A DNA stretch of 64,000 nt from Gnetum montanum (lineage: Eukaryota > Streptophyta > Gnetopsida > Gnetales > Gnetaceae), in NCBI GenBank assembly GCA_015680685.1, contig MNCI01023815.1:58730-122729 (forward strand), given 5' to 3'. The notes under the pieces were generated by a model. That model had not been told where the DNA came from and did not search any database. It saw only the letters and a list, made by a program, of their open reading frames with translations. Made by a program: the position numbers and the translations under genes. The stretch's first letter is position 1. Each line of letters opens with the position of its first letter. Below, in pieces: positions 9,640 through 22,619 of the stretch.

Positions 9640-12475
9640 CTGAAGTGTTCCCCCTTGTCTCCATGCTAGCTAGTTTGGAAAAGAAGGGGGCTAGCTTGGG
9701 GAACCAAAATACAAGAAAAAATGAGGTTAAACATGATCAAATGAGCAGTTGGAGCCCAAATTTAGAAATTGTGCATCTTCCAGCTTCGTTCTGAGGTAAT
9801 TTGAGGACATTTTGAGGGTCTATATGTGTTGAGATGACTCCCCCCCTTTTTCCATGCTAGGCATAGTATCCTTAGCATGGAAAAATAGGAGGACACTTAT
9901 TTGATAGATTCAGAGTGATTTTAGGGTACTTTGACCAAGTTTCTAGGCCCCCAAGGTTGTAAACTTTAATTTTGCAAGTTTCTAGTTGATTTTGGGCATG
10001 TTTTAAGTCTGTTTAAGGGAACTTAAGGTCTTCCCCCTATTTCCATGTTGGGGGAGTTACTTCAGTGTGGAAGAATGGGGGGAATATATTTTGGAGGTTG
10101 AAATGATGTTAAACAAGAAAAATCTTGATGTTATGAGGTCCTAGGTTTCTCCGATGAAGAACTTTGGTTTCTAGGAGTTTCATCTAGCCTCCAAAGGTAG
10201 AAAAGAAACTCCCCCTTGTTTCCATGTTGGGAAAGTTAATCCAACATGGAATAAGCAAAAATCCTAGATCTAGGCCAATTTGGATCACAATCAACCATGC
10301 ATGTTTTCTCCTAGGATTGCTAAGGTTAAGGGCTATGGATCCATTTCAAAATTTGATAGTTTTGGGCACTTTTAGGTGATTTTTTTGGCTTCTACACTTT
10401 TATCCATGCTAGGGATAGAAATATTAGGATGGAAAATAATGGGGAGTGGATTTTTGACTAATTTTAGCCTCAATTGACTTTGCATGTCAACCTCTGGGGC
10501 TATTGAGGTCAAGGACAAAGGTTTGGTCTCAAGTTTTGGTAATTTTGGGGATTCCCAAATGGCTTTTTAGCTTTCCCTATTTCTTGCATATTGGGAATAG
10601 ATATCTTAGCATGGAAAACAAGGAGTGGATTTTGACCCATTTTGACCTCAATCGACTTTGCATGTCAATCTTTGGGGCTACTGAGGTCAAGGATTGGGGT
10701 CTGGTGTCAAGTTTTGGCAATTTTGGGTATTCCCAAATGGTTTTTTTGGCTTCTCCCATTTCTTCCATTCTAGGGATAGAGATATCAATGTAGAAAATAA
10801 GGAGAATTGGATTTTTGACCAATTTTAACCTCAATCAACTTTACATGTCAACCATCAGGGCCACCAGGGTCAAGGACTAGGGTCTAGAGCTAAAACTAGC
10901 CTTTTTAGCGGTTTTATAAGTGGTTTTTGAACTCCCTCATTTTTCCACATTAGAAGTTCCATGCTCAGCATGAAAAAATAGGGGAAAAGCTTTTTGGTGC
11001 TTTATGATCACTTTCAATCATGCATGAAAGTTCCTAAGTTTACTAGTGATAGTGGTCAATGCCTAGTGTTAAAATTTGGCTGTCTTGAAGACTGATGAAT
11101 GGATTTTGGGCTCCCACCCCCTTTTCCACGTTGGAGCTTCCATGCTCAATGTGAAAAAATGAGAAAATTTATTTTTGATGATTTTTGGCTGATTTCAACC
11201 ATGCATGCAAGTTTCTGTGGTTGTTAGCAATGGCTACTAGTACTTGATGTTAACTTTTTGCTTTTTCAAGTTTGTTAAGACATTTATTAGACTTCCCCCA
11301 TTTTCCATGTTGGGGCTTCCATGCGTAGTGTGGAAAATAAGGGAAAGGCTTTTTTATCACTTTTGGCCACTATTAAGCATGCATGCAGGCTTCCCAGGCT
11401 ATTGACATCAACTACTAACATCTGATGTTAAAATTTGGTTGTTTCATAATTGTTAAGGATTTTATTGGACTTCCCCCAATTTTTCCACACTAGGGCTTCC
11501 ATTCTTAGCATGGAAAATTGGGAGGAAATATTTTTGATCACTTTTGGCAACTTTTGATTATGCATGCAAGCCCCTAAGGTCATTGATGTTGCCTACTATC
11601 ATTTGACTTTAAAATCTGACTATTTCAAAGGTCATAAGCCATTTTTAACTTACCCCGTATTTCCATGCTAAGGCTTCCATGCTCAACATGGAAATTTTAG
11701 GGGAAAAGATTTTTTTTTTCATTTTCGATTGATCTGGCCATGCATGAGTGCTCACAGGGTTGTCGACATTGGTCATCAATGCCTAAGGTCAAGATCTAGC
11801 TGTTTTGGGGGCTATGAGGGGGGTTTTTAGGCTTTCTCCATTTTTTCCATGTTGAGGGTGGAAGGCTCAGTTTGAAAAAGATCCCTTGAATCAAAAAATT
11901 TAAATCTAGGCTAGATTTATAGCTGATTGACCATGCATGTCAACTTTTGGAATTGCCAGTGTCGACGGTTAATGTTGGGTGTCAAGATTTGATCGTTCAA
12001 AGGCTTCTAAATGTCTCATGAAACTTCCCCCATTTATTCCATGTTGGGAATGGTGGCCCCAGTGCGGATGAGAGGAAGTAAGAGATTTTCACCATTTTAA
12101 TGCATTTTGGAGCTTTTGAAAACTCTGGAGTGTTCTGGTAGGGTCTAGGGGTCACTGAGCATCAAGAAATTGTTATTAGATCATCAATTTAAGTTATTTG
12201 TGGGTTTCCCCATTCTTTCCACACTAAGGGTGAAAGGCTCAACATGGAAGAAGTCTCCCCCAATGTGGAAAACACCAAATCTTAGGTTTTGACTAGTTTT
12301 AACTAGGTTTGGTGAGGTTCTAAGGCTACCAGAGATGCTTGGAGGGGTTCTAGGTTATGTGGGGTCCACTATGGGATCAAAATTATGCCAAATGAATGTT
12401 GGGAGACAAGACTAATTATTAACCCCCTTCTTCCATGTTGGGCACTGCTACCCTGGCATGGAAATCCATGGTGCT
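9640..12475. repeat. ~180-bp satellite-like array, about 16 units, each with a hairpin
   Basis: A recognisable block recurs near 9650, 9840, 10031, 10207, 10393, 10570, 10750, 10931, 11115, 11293, 11470, 11651, 11834, 12025, 12208 and 12422, a spacing of about 175-215 bp and mostly close to 180. Each block has a C-rich run, TTCCATG-like left arm, a short loop and CATGGAA-like right arm, then a G/A-rich run, so each can fold into a hairpin. A second shared part carries GCATG-type words followed by a GGxCAAGG-like word. The units are too diverged for a recent amplification. The array lies inside element B, between RT and the antisense gene; C and D lack it. No coding function is visible. Confidence 0.85.
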
Positions 12476-12589
12476 TAGCCTTGTTCATGTTTTGTCTAAA
12501 TTTGGATACTTGAGGTTGAAAAAGAAAAGTCTAGGTTTCTAAAAATAGAAATATATTGTAATTCTAGTAAATTTGAAAAATTATAAACA

Positions 12590-12649
12590 TGTTTGCACAT
12601 TGGTCATGGTATTGTTTGCACATTGGTCATGGTATTCCCAACATGGATN
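12590..12649. repeat. Exact short tandem duplication next to a single N
   Basis: A segment of about 23 bp starting TGTTTGCACATTGGTC is present twice in direct succession, and an ambiguous base follows at 12649. The perfect identity within an otherwise decayed region suggests a joining artefact rather than a biological repeat. Confidence 0.6.
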
Positions 12650-13949
12650 TCTAGAACCAATGTGAACTAAACTTTCCCCCCTTTTTCTTTAGTGCACTTG
12701 TAGTCATGGTGCACTGAATTAGCAGCTAGGGTTCCATTTAGGTTTTATAAGTCAAAATTTTGCAAAGTTTGATCATAATTATTATATTTTAGCAATAGTG
12801 CATTGGAGGAGAGCTCTAGTAGATATTTTTGTTGTAGAAACAACTAATATTCAGTGGGGAAGCCTCCCATCTCTCCTACAACTAGCGTAGAACCATCATC
12901 TTCTTCCAATTTTACTCTTTCTCAACATTGAGCCTACCATGGCACCAAAATAGAGAGGAGTAAAGAGCAAGAATCCCACAATCTAGAGGATGGATGGGAA
13001 TTCCAAGGAATTATCAATGGTTCCAAGGCCTATCTCAATTTAGGCCCCACCTATCATTATTCCAAGGTAGAAAATTCTACCTATTTTTGCCTTTGTTTGC
13101 ATGGTTTTATTCTAGTTCTTTGCTTTCCAAGTGTTAGGGACATTTTTAAAGATCTATTCTAATGGGTAGATTATTTCAAAATTCCAACAAAATCCCACCT
13201 CCTATTTTTGCTAATCCCATGCATATCTATGGTTATTTTGTCACTTTAGCTTTTGTAAATTTGATTTTGAAAACATCTTGCTATTTTGTGCTTTTTTCCC
13301 AAAATCTTGGGGGTATGGTTATTTTTTCTTGCATCTAGGCCTTAGGAGTTATTAAAATTAAATTTTAAAAAAATCCTACCCCATTATTTTGATGTGAATT
13401 TAAATGGGTTTCAACAGTTTTGACTATTTTAATTATTTTAATGGCTTTATGAAATTTAAGCTTTGGGATTTTTAAAGCTTTGCTACTAAAAAGAAATTCA
13501 ATTTATGTATTTTTTTTCTTGATAAAAGGCAACATATTTGTGAAATAAAAGGTTATGGGCTTATATCCCTTTGTTTAAGTTTCTCGATGGTTGTTGTCTC
13601 ATTTAATTTGGCTTTGAAATAAGGGAGTTATGGCTCTTTTCCTAACGTTGCGTAGTTAGGCTATTTGTACCACTTTTGTAATTTCATGTAGATTTGTGAA
13701 ATTTTCATGAGAAAATGGCCAAGATTTCTAATATTTTTGGTCACGGCTGCATAGGATTTGGATTTAGCTTTCCAATGGAGGTGGAATGACTCTAATTGGA
13801 TTTAAATGGATTTTCTATGAATTTTTTGCTAAGGTCATAATACATTGCCCAAAATAGCAGGAGTTGATTTCTTGCTTTTTCTAGGAGACTAAAAGCTTTT
13901 TCTATTTTAAATAACTCTTTGTTATTTCTTCATGGCTTTTTATAAGTGT

Positions 13950-14150
13950 ATCAAGGTTTTTCCCAACTTTTGCATACTTCAGATTTTTTTTCCAAATTTA
14001 TGCATGCTTTGCATAATTTAAATGCTTTTTCTAAACTTATGCTTGCTTTTTTCCCAAATTTATGCATAACTTAGATGCTTTTTCTAAATTTNTTTTCCCA
14101 AATTTATGCATAACTTAGATGCTTTTTCTAAATTTATGCATAATTTAGAC
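13950..14150 (+). repeat. ~45-bp tandem repeat in intron 1 of the antisense gene of B
   Basis: Units contain CCAAATTTATGCAT and AGATGCTTTTTCTAAATTT. The last two copies are exact and meet at a single N (14092), so part of the repetition may be an assembly artefact. The earlier copies are diverged and probably real. Confidence 0.6.
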
Positions 14151-14229
14151 CAAGGCATCATTTTGGCCATAACGTTTTTGGTTATAAAGGTTATAAAATA
14201 TGGTATTGATGCTTTTATGAAATTTCTCA

Positions 14230-14750
14230 AGCTAATTTAGATAAACACCTAAGAGCTTTTTATAGAAGCTAATTTCACCTCTGACTTAGGAAGCTTTCTC
14301 TAAATTTGTAAAGAAATCCTAATTGGTCATAATGCACTATTGTGATGAATTACTTAGGAAAATTTAGATAAACACCTTATATCTTTTTATAGAGGCTAAT
14401 TTCACTTCTAACTAGATGTTTTGTCTAAATTTGTAAAGAAATTCTAATTGGTCATAATGCAATGTTGTGATGAAATTACTTAGGAAAATTCAAATAAATA
14501 CCTTAGAGCTTTTTAGAGAGGCTAATTTCACCTCTGACTAGATGTTTTATCTAAATTTGATAGTAACTCTAATAGTCCATAATGTTTTTGCTTTAAAAGG
14601 TTATAATAGTGCCTTTTTATGGAATTTCTTAAGCTTATTGGATAAACACCTTAGAGCTTTTTACAGAGGCTAATTTCACCTCTAACTAGGACGTTTTCCT
14701 AACCTGTTAACAAATTCTAATAGGTCAAAATGTTTTTTCTTTACTTTCTA
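14230..14750 (+). repeat. ~127-bp tandem repeat, four units, in intron 1 of the antisense gene of B
   Basis: The word ATAAACACCTTAGAGCTTTT recurs at about 14241, 14368, 14494 and 14642, followed each time by GAGGCTAATTTCACCTCT and GTAAAGAAATTCTAAT-like words. Spacing is 127, 126 and 148 bp. The array ends just before the exon 2 acceptor at about 14753 and accounts for much of the longer intron relative to C and D (about 0.55 kb). Confidence 0.8.
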
Positions 14751-17700
14751 GAGGGTCTTCTTAAGGCCTATTCTCATCATAGTGGAGCTAGTTGGCATTC
14801 TATGCTACATTGGTCATTCCAAGACCAATACTGCACCACATGACATGCCTCTTGGAAAGCTCTCATTGTGGTTTTGGCCTGGGACAAGGGAATTCCTTGC
14901 CTACCCCCTTAAGAACTTTAGTGTGATGTTGTGGTCACACTTGTTTGCAGATGTAGCTGGGGCTGTGGAGATCCTATTACCTTAGGCATCAGGACTGATT
15001 AATAGGTCTATTACTAATAAATCAATTCCTAAAACCATAGAGGGTTCCATAGAAGCTATAAGTTCATTCTACTTGTCAAATATTTGGATAATGCTAGAGT
15101 TCAGTCAATATAATACTAATAATACTTTGATGGTGGCACATAGAGCCCACACACTATTCTAGAATCCACCTGGCACCATGTATCATCTACAGGGGTAAAC
15201 ATGATTATTGTAATATTTTTTATGGGTTTATATGATCTTGGCTTGACTTCTTTGCCTAAATTCATTGATTTTACTTTTTGTAGGTACAAGATCAATGAGT
15301 AGTGTTTGATCGTTAATGACCAAATCTTGGTAGTGGCTCAAATTACTTTGGATGAATTCACTAAGAGCCCTCAAATTAGAGCTATTATGTATCAATAGTT
15401 AATATGGGACTTTAATGAATACACCACTAGGTTCAACATGGTATACAAGAAGTGTAAGGATGATAAGACGATGCATAGTTGGTGGGTGGATGCTGACAAC
15501 ACGAATCAGACTCTTGTAGTCGGAACCTTCACACTATAGAAGAAAATTAAAGGTGAGCATATGGCTTCTAGTGTTTTATGGCTTTAATTATTTTATGGAT
15601 TTTCTTGGTTTTTGAAATTTCTCATATGGATGCTAACTTTTGGTTATTGCTTTGCAGGACCTTCCACCTCAGCTGATGTCACTATACCACTTGCACACTT
15701 GCATCATGAGGAAACCCTCATCCTAAAGTTTGGTGATGTGACATCAATGTAGAAGTGGCTAAAGGGGCAAGCACTTAGATACGTTCAAGAAAACATCCAA
15801 CATGTAGGCTTACTTGATGTATTTATGGCATCTATTCCTTCCATCCCTATTGTGGAGATGTATCATATTATCAACTTCTTCAATGAGGAGGTTAGTTGCT
15901 TTAGCACCATCATCTGAAGTTTTAAGATGAACATTAGAATAGGTGCTAGCCTCTTTCATGACTTGTTTAGGGTCCCTGATGATGGGGCCAAGGTTTTCAT
16001 CAGGATGCTAAGGGAATTAGGTCATCATGAAGAAGTTCTAGAGTGGACTGGTGTGAGTATGGGCCACTCTATAATTTCAATGAATAGCTTCATGAACCCT
16101 GATGCAAAGAAATCATATCCCTTGTTTAGGTCTTGTGCATTTCTCAAATTGCTATCACAAAAGAAGGTAATCGGCCTAGCACAAGGGTGGACCTTTAAGA
16201 AGGTCTTGATGGAGGGCATCAAATTTTATTGGGCTATTGCTTTGGCTATTGGACTTCAAGAGGAGATTCTTAAACTCCATGTTAACACCTCTATGATAAT
16301 CCATATGTACTTTTCATTTTTCATAGGTTATCTAAAGAGGTTTGTAGAGTTTTTGGTGGTGTATAGGAATGGATGATGGGTTTTCCAAGACCCAAGCCAA
16401 CTTTCCAAGCCTTGGATAAAAAAAATTTATTCAATGGTGTAGGCCTAGAACCCACCATAGGATGTGGATGAGACATTATCCATCACCACTAAGAATCTTG
16501 ATGTTAGGTAGTACAAGTCGCTCGATAGTACTGATGATGATGAGACTCTCTTATTTCTTGCTAGTGTTTAGGAGGCCAAACAATGTTACATGGAGGCTAA
16601 AAGGATAGTTAGAGAGAAACATAAGAGGCCCATGGAGGAGGCACCCCCAACATCAAATTAGCCAACCTAGAAGAAGCTTAAGTTTAAGCATAAGCCATTA
16701 TAGTAGGTAGTCATAGGTATGCTTTGTTTAACCTTGGCTATTTCATGTTTTAAAATTTTATGACTACTTTATGGTTTCATGTGCTAATTGATTTTCTATA
16801 TGCTATGGTTGTAGATAAGCATTAGGTTATAGCAACCCAAGCTACTATGAAGGTAGAACAAAGGTGTGTAGAAGAGGCACTCCTAAAGCAACGCATGGTT
16901 GAAGGACTTGCTAATGTAGGCATAGATGATCTAGATGCCTTGTTTAGTGAGGTGGTACCAGTGCCTCTCCTATCATCATCCTAGAGGAAGAGGAGCCAAG
17001 TATGCCTATGCCTTAATATTTTTGTTACATTGCATTGGTTACATTTGGTTGTCATACTAACCTTTTGATGATTGTTATGCTTACAATAGTTCTTGAGCCA
17101 CTAATGCAAGCTCCCATCCCTAATTTTCATACAAAACCATGGGTAGAGACTCCAAATTAAGTGGCGTTCTTACATGGGATGGCTAAGGACATCATTGATT
17201 GATTACATCAAGTTGCACTTGACATAGGTAAGGATTTTGTTTTATGTGTTTTGGCTATAGGCTTTGTTTGCATTATGGCTATTTAAGTTTGTGTCTTACA
17301 GTTTCCTTTTGTGCCTTGTGTAGTCCATAAAGTGGGACTCCAACAAGGATACAAAGGTAGACTCTTTACCTAGACTTCCCTCTGATGTGTTTAGTATACC
17401 CATGAAGCTGTACGACACTACCACTAATTTTGCAATGTCATGTGCAAAATATTCAAGGGAGCTAGAGAAGTCCAATGAATCCCTATGGGAGAAAGTTGTG
17501 GCCTTGAGGAAAAAGGTTCAAAGATAGGAGGATACAATTAGGAGTCTCCGAGATCACAAAGCCTTTGTAGAAGTCCAAGTACTTAACTTAGGGAAGTTAT
17601 AGACTAAGGAGATCACATGGGCTTGCTATTGGCATGTCATTCAGGAGAAAGTAGCAGTCCTACAGGAGATGGTAGAGCAACGTATGTAGATGGACCTCAT

Positions 17701-18559
17701 CTCCCAAAATATTTAATACTGGAAGGATCAACGTGCTTGGGTCCTTCAATGGAGCAAGATACAAAAGGTCCACAAGTGACAATATAAGGTTGATCATGGG
17801 CTTACCTGAAATGGCTTAAAGAAAAGTTGGTTAAACTTCATAAGAGAGAGCTATTCATTTAGGGCATCCAAGTAGATAGTGCTTACCAAATATTTTAAAA
17901 CACTCTCAAGGTGGAACAATCCCCTACTCTTTAGATTACTACCATTGCAAGTGAGACTGATGCAACTATTGTTACTTATGAGCCTCCTAGTTGGACCCCT
18001 ATAGATACATTCAACATTCTTTTTGGCACTGATATTAAGGATGTTAACTAGGTCAACATGATGGAGGGCTAGATCCTCCATTGTTTGGAGGAAGGCCTTC
18101 CCCATCTACCCTTGGAAGTGATGGAGTCAGACTCTCCATAGTTTGATCTATTTTATGTTTTAGTTTTTTAGTTTCAAATCATGATCTAATTGGTTATATG
18201 TTATTACATTTGAAGCCTCAAGAGACATTCGTAGCCCCAGAAATGAGGGTGGGGATGCCCCACCACCTCCTCCTCTAGATGCTATTGAGTAGCTTCCTTT
18301 AATTTAGCTTGTTGGCTATTTATTTTTGTCTCTATGTTGATGGCTATGGTTAGCCAAAACTATGTTATTGATGGTTATTCTTTGATAATTTTTCCACATA
18401 GTGTGTCCATGGCTATGTATGTTATGGACATTTAAATTTAAATGTTGGGTCTATTTTGGCTATATGCATTCATAGTAGTAAATATTATAAACATTGTAAA
18501 TGGCTATGTTGATGTTTTTTTTTGTAACATCGAATCAATAAGATAATAGGCTAAGAGAC

Positions 18560-18850
18560 ATAATAATGAAAGGAAAATTTGCTAATTTTAGGCCATCATG
18601 GGCATGGATTATATAGTATTGTTAGTTTAAGACCATGGTGGGCCATAATGCCAGTTTAACATCTTAGCAAATGAGAATGTTAATTTAAGGTCATAGCATA
18701 TCATAATGCTAGTTTTAGGCCCTAGCGGGTCATAGTGTCAGTTTTATGTCTTAGCAGACAATGATGCTAGTTTTAGGCCCTAGCAGGCCATAGTGCCAAT
18801 TTTAGGCCTTAGCGGGCCATAGTGCTAGTTTTATGTATTAGTGAAAAATA
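18560..18850 (-). repeat. ~29-bp minisatellite GCTAGTTTTAGGCC in element B
   Basis: Five adjacent units follow the pattern GCTAGTTTTAGGCCCTAGCG plus GGCCATAGT, with more diverged units on the left side. It lies between the 3' end of the antisense gene and the end of gag-PR, the same place as the related arrays in C (28970-29140) and D (52010-52530). Read on the element's sense strand, all share the CCTAAAACTAGC core. Confidence 0.85.
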
Positions 18851-19027
18851 TCTGAAGGAGATGCTTTTTAAATGTTTCAAACACAAGTAAAATAGTGCAA
18901 ATAAATTTATATCTACATGCATAGACTACATGCATAACAAAGATATAGTAAATTGAAAAAGAAAACATAAGGCTATTTAGCTATCATGGCATCTGGTCAT
19001 ATAAAAATAGGAAGGTTAAGTTAAATT

Positions 19028-22000
19028 TCACTTGTGCAAACTCTTCCTAATCTTTGCAAGATTATGGAGTGAGTAAGGCCTACTTTGCACAAGCTTGTAT
19101 TTACCATCCCCTTTGCTTATGATGTTGAAAGGAAGTTCATCGCATAGTGTATCGCATTCATTGTTATCATTGGTTATTTTGGGTTTTTGCTCTTCATGGC
19201 TAGGAGCTTCTTCTTGAAGTTGACCCTGGAACCTTGTTCTATGCCCATGTTTTTAATAACTAGGGGAGCTACATTATCACCATGAATGATGATTTCACCT
19301 CCCTTGTAAAGAAGGTGAATTTCTTGATGGATGGGCAAGGTGACAGCTCATAATTGGGCCAACCAAGGTCTTTCTAGAATTAGGTTGAATCTTGGTATCT
19401 CTTCCACCACCAAGAAGTTTGCGATTGTAGGAAATTATTCTCTGGCTACAAAGTCTAAGGAGATAGACCCCTTGACAAAACTCTTGATCCATTTAAGAAC
19501 TTAAGAGCTACGGTGGTCGTAGGTTTTACTTGCTCAATTAAGCCCAAGTGTTCAATGATGGTGTATGGGATGATGTTGGTTGCTGCTCCATCATCAATAT
19601 GCACTCAATGTATTTTAAATTATCCTATGCATATGGTTATGAATAGAGGACCTACAGTCACCTCACCATTTTGGGGACTAACCTTAATTTTGCTATTATG
19701 AAATGTTAAGGATGTTAATTTGTCTTGCCTTGGTGAGGGAGGAATCATCATTACATGAATGACTTCCTCATTAGCATGGATATCCTCACTAACTAATATA
19801 GAGGTTGACATTTTAACTAGCACCTCACGATGTGTGGCAGAAGTCATAATTAGGTCATATAAGCTTAAAGTTGTATTTTTTTACTTGAGTGATTGCTTAA
19901 CTTGGTCCATTACACTAAGGAAGTTTTGTCATTGGTTGTGGGCTTGTCACCCTAGTTGTGCTTTACTTCCTCCATACATCCCAAAAGGTAGACTTTAGTT
20001 TTTGGTTGTGGTTGTTGTGGCTCTTTCTGATTGTCTTGATTATGGGCTTTAATGTCCTCTTTTGGCTTGTTGGTTAAAGGAGATGGGGCAAATGAGGTCA
20101 TAGGTATAACCGAAATGGGAGTAGGCTTTGGTGGGCCTAGTTCCTTTTGTGCCTCCATCTACTTCTCTCCCTTGTTGTTAGGCTTTTGCTTACACTTCCT
20201 CCTTTAGTTGGTTGAAATTTTTGGTTGTTAGCTACTGGTTATAAGGAAGAGGCAGTAGGATTGGCTACCATAGGGGGTCATTGTGTGATTGGTTGGGCTA
20301 TAACTATTTGGGTTGTATTATGTTGGGGGACCTTGATGACAAAAGGTTCCTTTGGAGGCATTCATGATGGTACCCTCACAACAAAGGGTGATCTTGAGCT
20401 ATGGTAAGCTAAAGAAGCTCTCTCATTATAAGGGGTACTTGGATCACAAATGGTTCTCTTGCAAGTCTCCAATTTTCATCAATGTTGAATGCTAAAATAA
20501 CATAAGGTCTATCATTTTCATTCAATGGGTCTTTATAAACCTGCATTGACTCATTTTGTGGTTGAACTGGATTAGAAGCATCTAAGACTATTTCCCCTCT
20601 ATCTACCATCCTTTGTAGGTCATCCTTCAGTGCAAAATAGAAGTCTGTATCATGACTAGGTACTTGATGATAATGCAAGAAGTGGTCTAACTTAAAGTAT
20701 CTAGGCAATAAGGGATCATCTTTCATTTCCCAAGAGGGATCTTTGGCTATTTCACACAGTTGCTCATGTTTCTTTCGAGTAGCTTTAGTCATTTTTTATG
20801 TTGCATGTACCCACTTCTTAATAGTTGATCAAGTAACTCGGATGGCTTTAGTGACAACTCAGTGTACGTAGACCTATCCTTCCTTTCAAAGTTACATCTA
20901 TTTTTTTTTGATTTCTTGGTCCTAGAAGTAAATGGTTGGTCACTGCAACCATTGGTGGGGGCCTTGGGTGGGTTGAACTTTGACCCTTCACTCATGATCT
21001 TGGCTTCCTTGGCTACAGTTGCAATGGTAGTATTGCCTTGTTTTCTATTTTCTTTATCTTTTCAAGCATGTTGGTTTTTATATGATATATAGGTCAAATC
21101 ATGGTTGGCATTTGTAGCATCCTCTATGTTTTTAGTTTGTGAGAACGCTTGGCTCAGAGACCATGGATCAAGGTAGTAAAGTTTTGAATTGATTACAGCA
21201 ATTCATTCAACAATGGAATGAATTGATGAAGTCATTAATTTCTCCCATGAATTTTTGTATAGGTTCTAAAGGCCCTTGCTTGACCTTCATGAGTTCGTCA
21301 AGCATTGTGTCAAGCTTTACGTGATACTTGAAGTGGTTGACAAACTAGGCTAGTAAGTTCTCCAAAGAGGATATAGACCCTTTGGGCAATGCATAGTATT
21401 AATCAAGTCCTTTCCTAATTAAATACATAGGGAAAATCCTCATGATGGTATGAGGCCATGGCTACAAAAGCAAACATTCAAATTGAAAGGTGATAAGGTG
21501 AACATTAAGGTCACCTTCTCTGTTATATTTGGTAAATTATGGAATGAGGATGCTAGGAGGAAGTGTCAAGGGTGGGGCTAAAATACTTATGGGATTATCC
21601 TAGTAGAAGTCCATAATCTTGACAATTTGTGTGGTAGAGGCTTTAAGCCTCTTCAATTCCTCTATTAGTCTTGGATCATTTGGAAGGCTGGATCCAAGTC
21701 TTGTGGTGGCTCCATAGTCTGCAAGGTATGCACATAATGTTGTGGTATTTATTGTGAGGCTTGTGGCCCCACTATGGGTTGCATGATAGAAGGAAAAGGT
21801 TGCACCATGGTTGTGGCTTGTGGGCCAAACAAAGAAAAATATGTTTGTGCTAGTACTTATGGCACAAATGGGGCAAATGTAGTGTGTGACCCTTGTGTTG
21901 AAAGGGGTCTCATGGTGGATCCCATGTGAGTAGTTTTTGGATTTTCAATGGTAAATCCCACCATTGATGGTTTTGTATTTCATGGCTATGTTGCAAATGG

Positions 22001-22619
22001 CATTGATATGTTATAGTTTGTTGTTTGATGCATTGACTGAGTATGATGTGTTGCTACAAGCAACCTAGGGTCTACTGTAGTAGGGCATGGAGTAGAGGAA
22101 GATGGTGGCATAATGCTCATGGAAGAAAGAAAGGCATTAGGGGAAGGTTCTATGGCATTGTGGGATTCTTCGTTAAAAAGCCCTCCAAGGATTTTTTTTA
22201 GGCTTAGATTCTACTCTAAATTTATCCTCTTCTTCCTATTATTCCCCAAAGATAGGCTAGTCATCTTCCTCCTCTGCAGTAATCAACTAGGCTAGGATGC
22301 TAGAATAGATGTCATTGAGGGGAATTTCTTCATATGAAGAAGGAATGTACTCTTTCTCATCCCTATGTATGAACTAAAATTCCCTCTTGGCTTCAACTTT
22401 GATTCAAGGAATTAGCATGACTACCTATATTTTGGCATAAATGAAGTTATAACAATCTTCATTTATGGTTGCAAAATCAGGAGTCTTCCCTTTGACTCTC
22501 AAAGATCACTTACATGCAATGACTGTAGGGTCTTTGGGATCATACATCCCCATGACTTATTGGTTATGATCTTTGCTAGTGAATGTGAAGGGCAATTTAG
22601 TGGATTTTCGAAAAGGCAT
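19028..22619 (-). pseudogene. gag-pro: Gag-protease polyprotein of element B
   Basis: Read leftward from an ATG at 22619. The N-terminal segment (22619-22300) is homologous to the N-terminal part of C around 25190-25340. The Gag core follows at about 21640-21150. The knuckle-like zone is at about 20700-20600, where C keeps C-x2-H-x4-H-x4-C but this copy has lost some ligands. The retropepsin-like protease is at about 19610-19270 and carries an Asp-Asp-Gly-Ala active-site motif (19595-19584). The frame closes at 19028 after about 70 residues beyond the protease. There are many stops. Gag makes the particle and the protease cuts the polyprotein. Its 5' leader and LTR were separated from it by the insertion of element C. 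Confidence 0.75.

Larger units (their letters stand above)
12939..18292 (+). pseudogene. Antisense eight-exon gene inside element B
   Basis: This is the B copy of the gene carried opposite to the retrotransposon between gag-PR and RT. By alignment with C and D the exons are about 12939-13066, 14754-15194, 15294-15552, 15658-16706, 16815-16999, 17090-17227, 17324 to about 18140, and about 18211-18292, with GT donors and AG acceptors at most joints. Exon 2 retains the HAD-like landmarks (ILCY, TREFL, NNTL, NPPG). Exon 4 is 1049 nt against 1050 in C and D and keeps the YPLFR, KLLSQ and YFSFFI words. Exon 7 has a coiled-coil-like SRELEKSNESLWEK region. The tail is Pro-rich and short instead of acidic. 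Stops and indels are frequent, so it is inactive. Intron 1 is expanded to 1.7 kb by repeats. Function is unknown. Confidence 0.7.

Noticed and set aside
10503-10834. Overlapping open frames of 85-96 codons in both strands
   Set aside because: They lie inside the 180-bp satellite array and repeat with its period; no codon conservation between units.
17851-18105. Minus-strand open frame of 84 codons
   Set aside because: It is antisense to exon 7 of the B copy of the antisense gene and has no counterpart in C or D.
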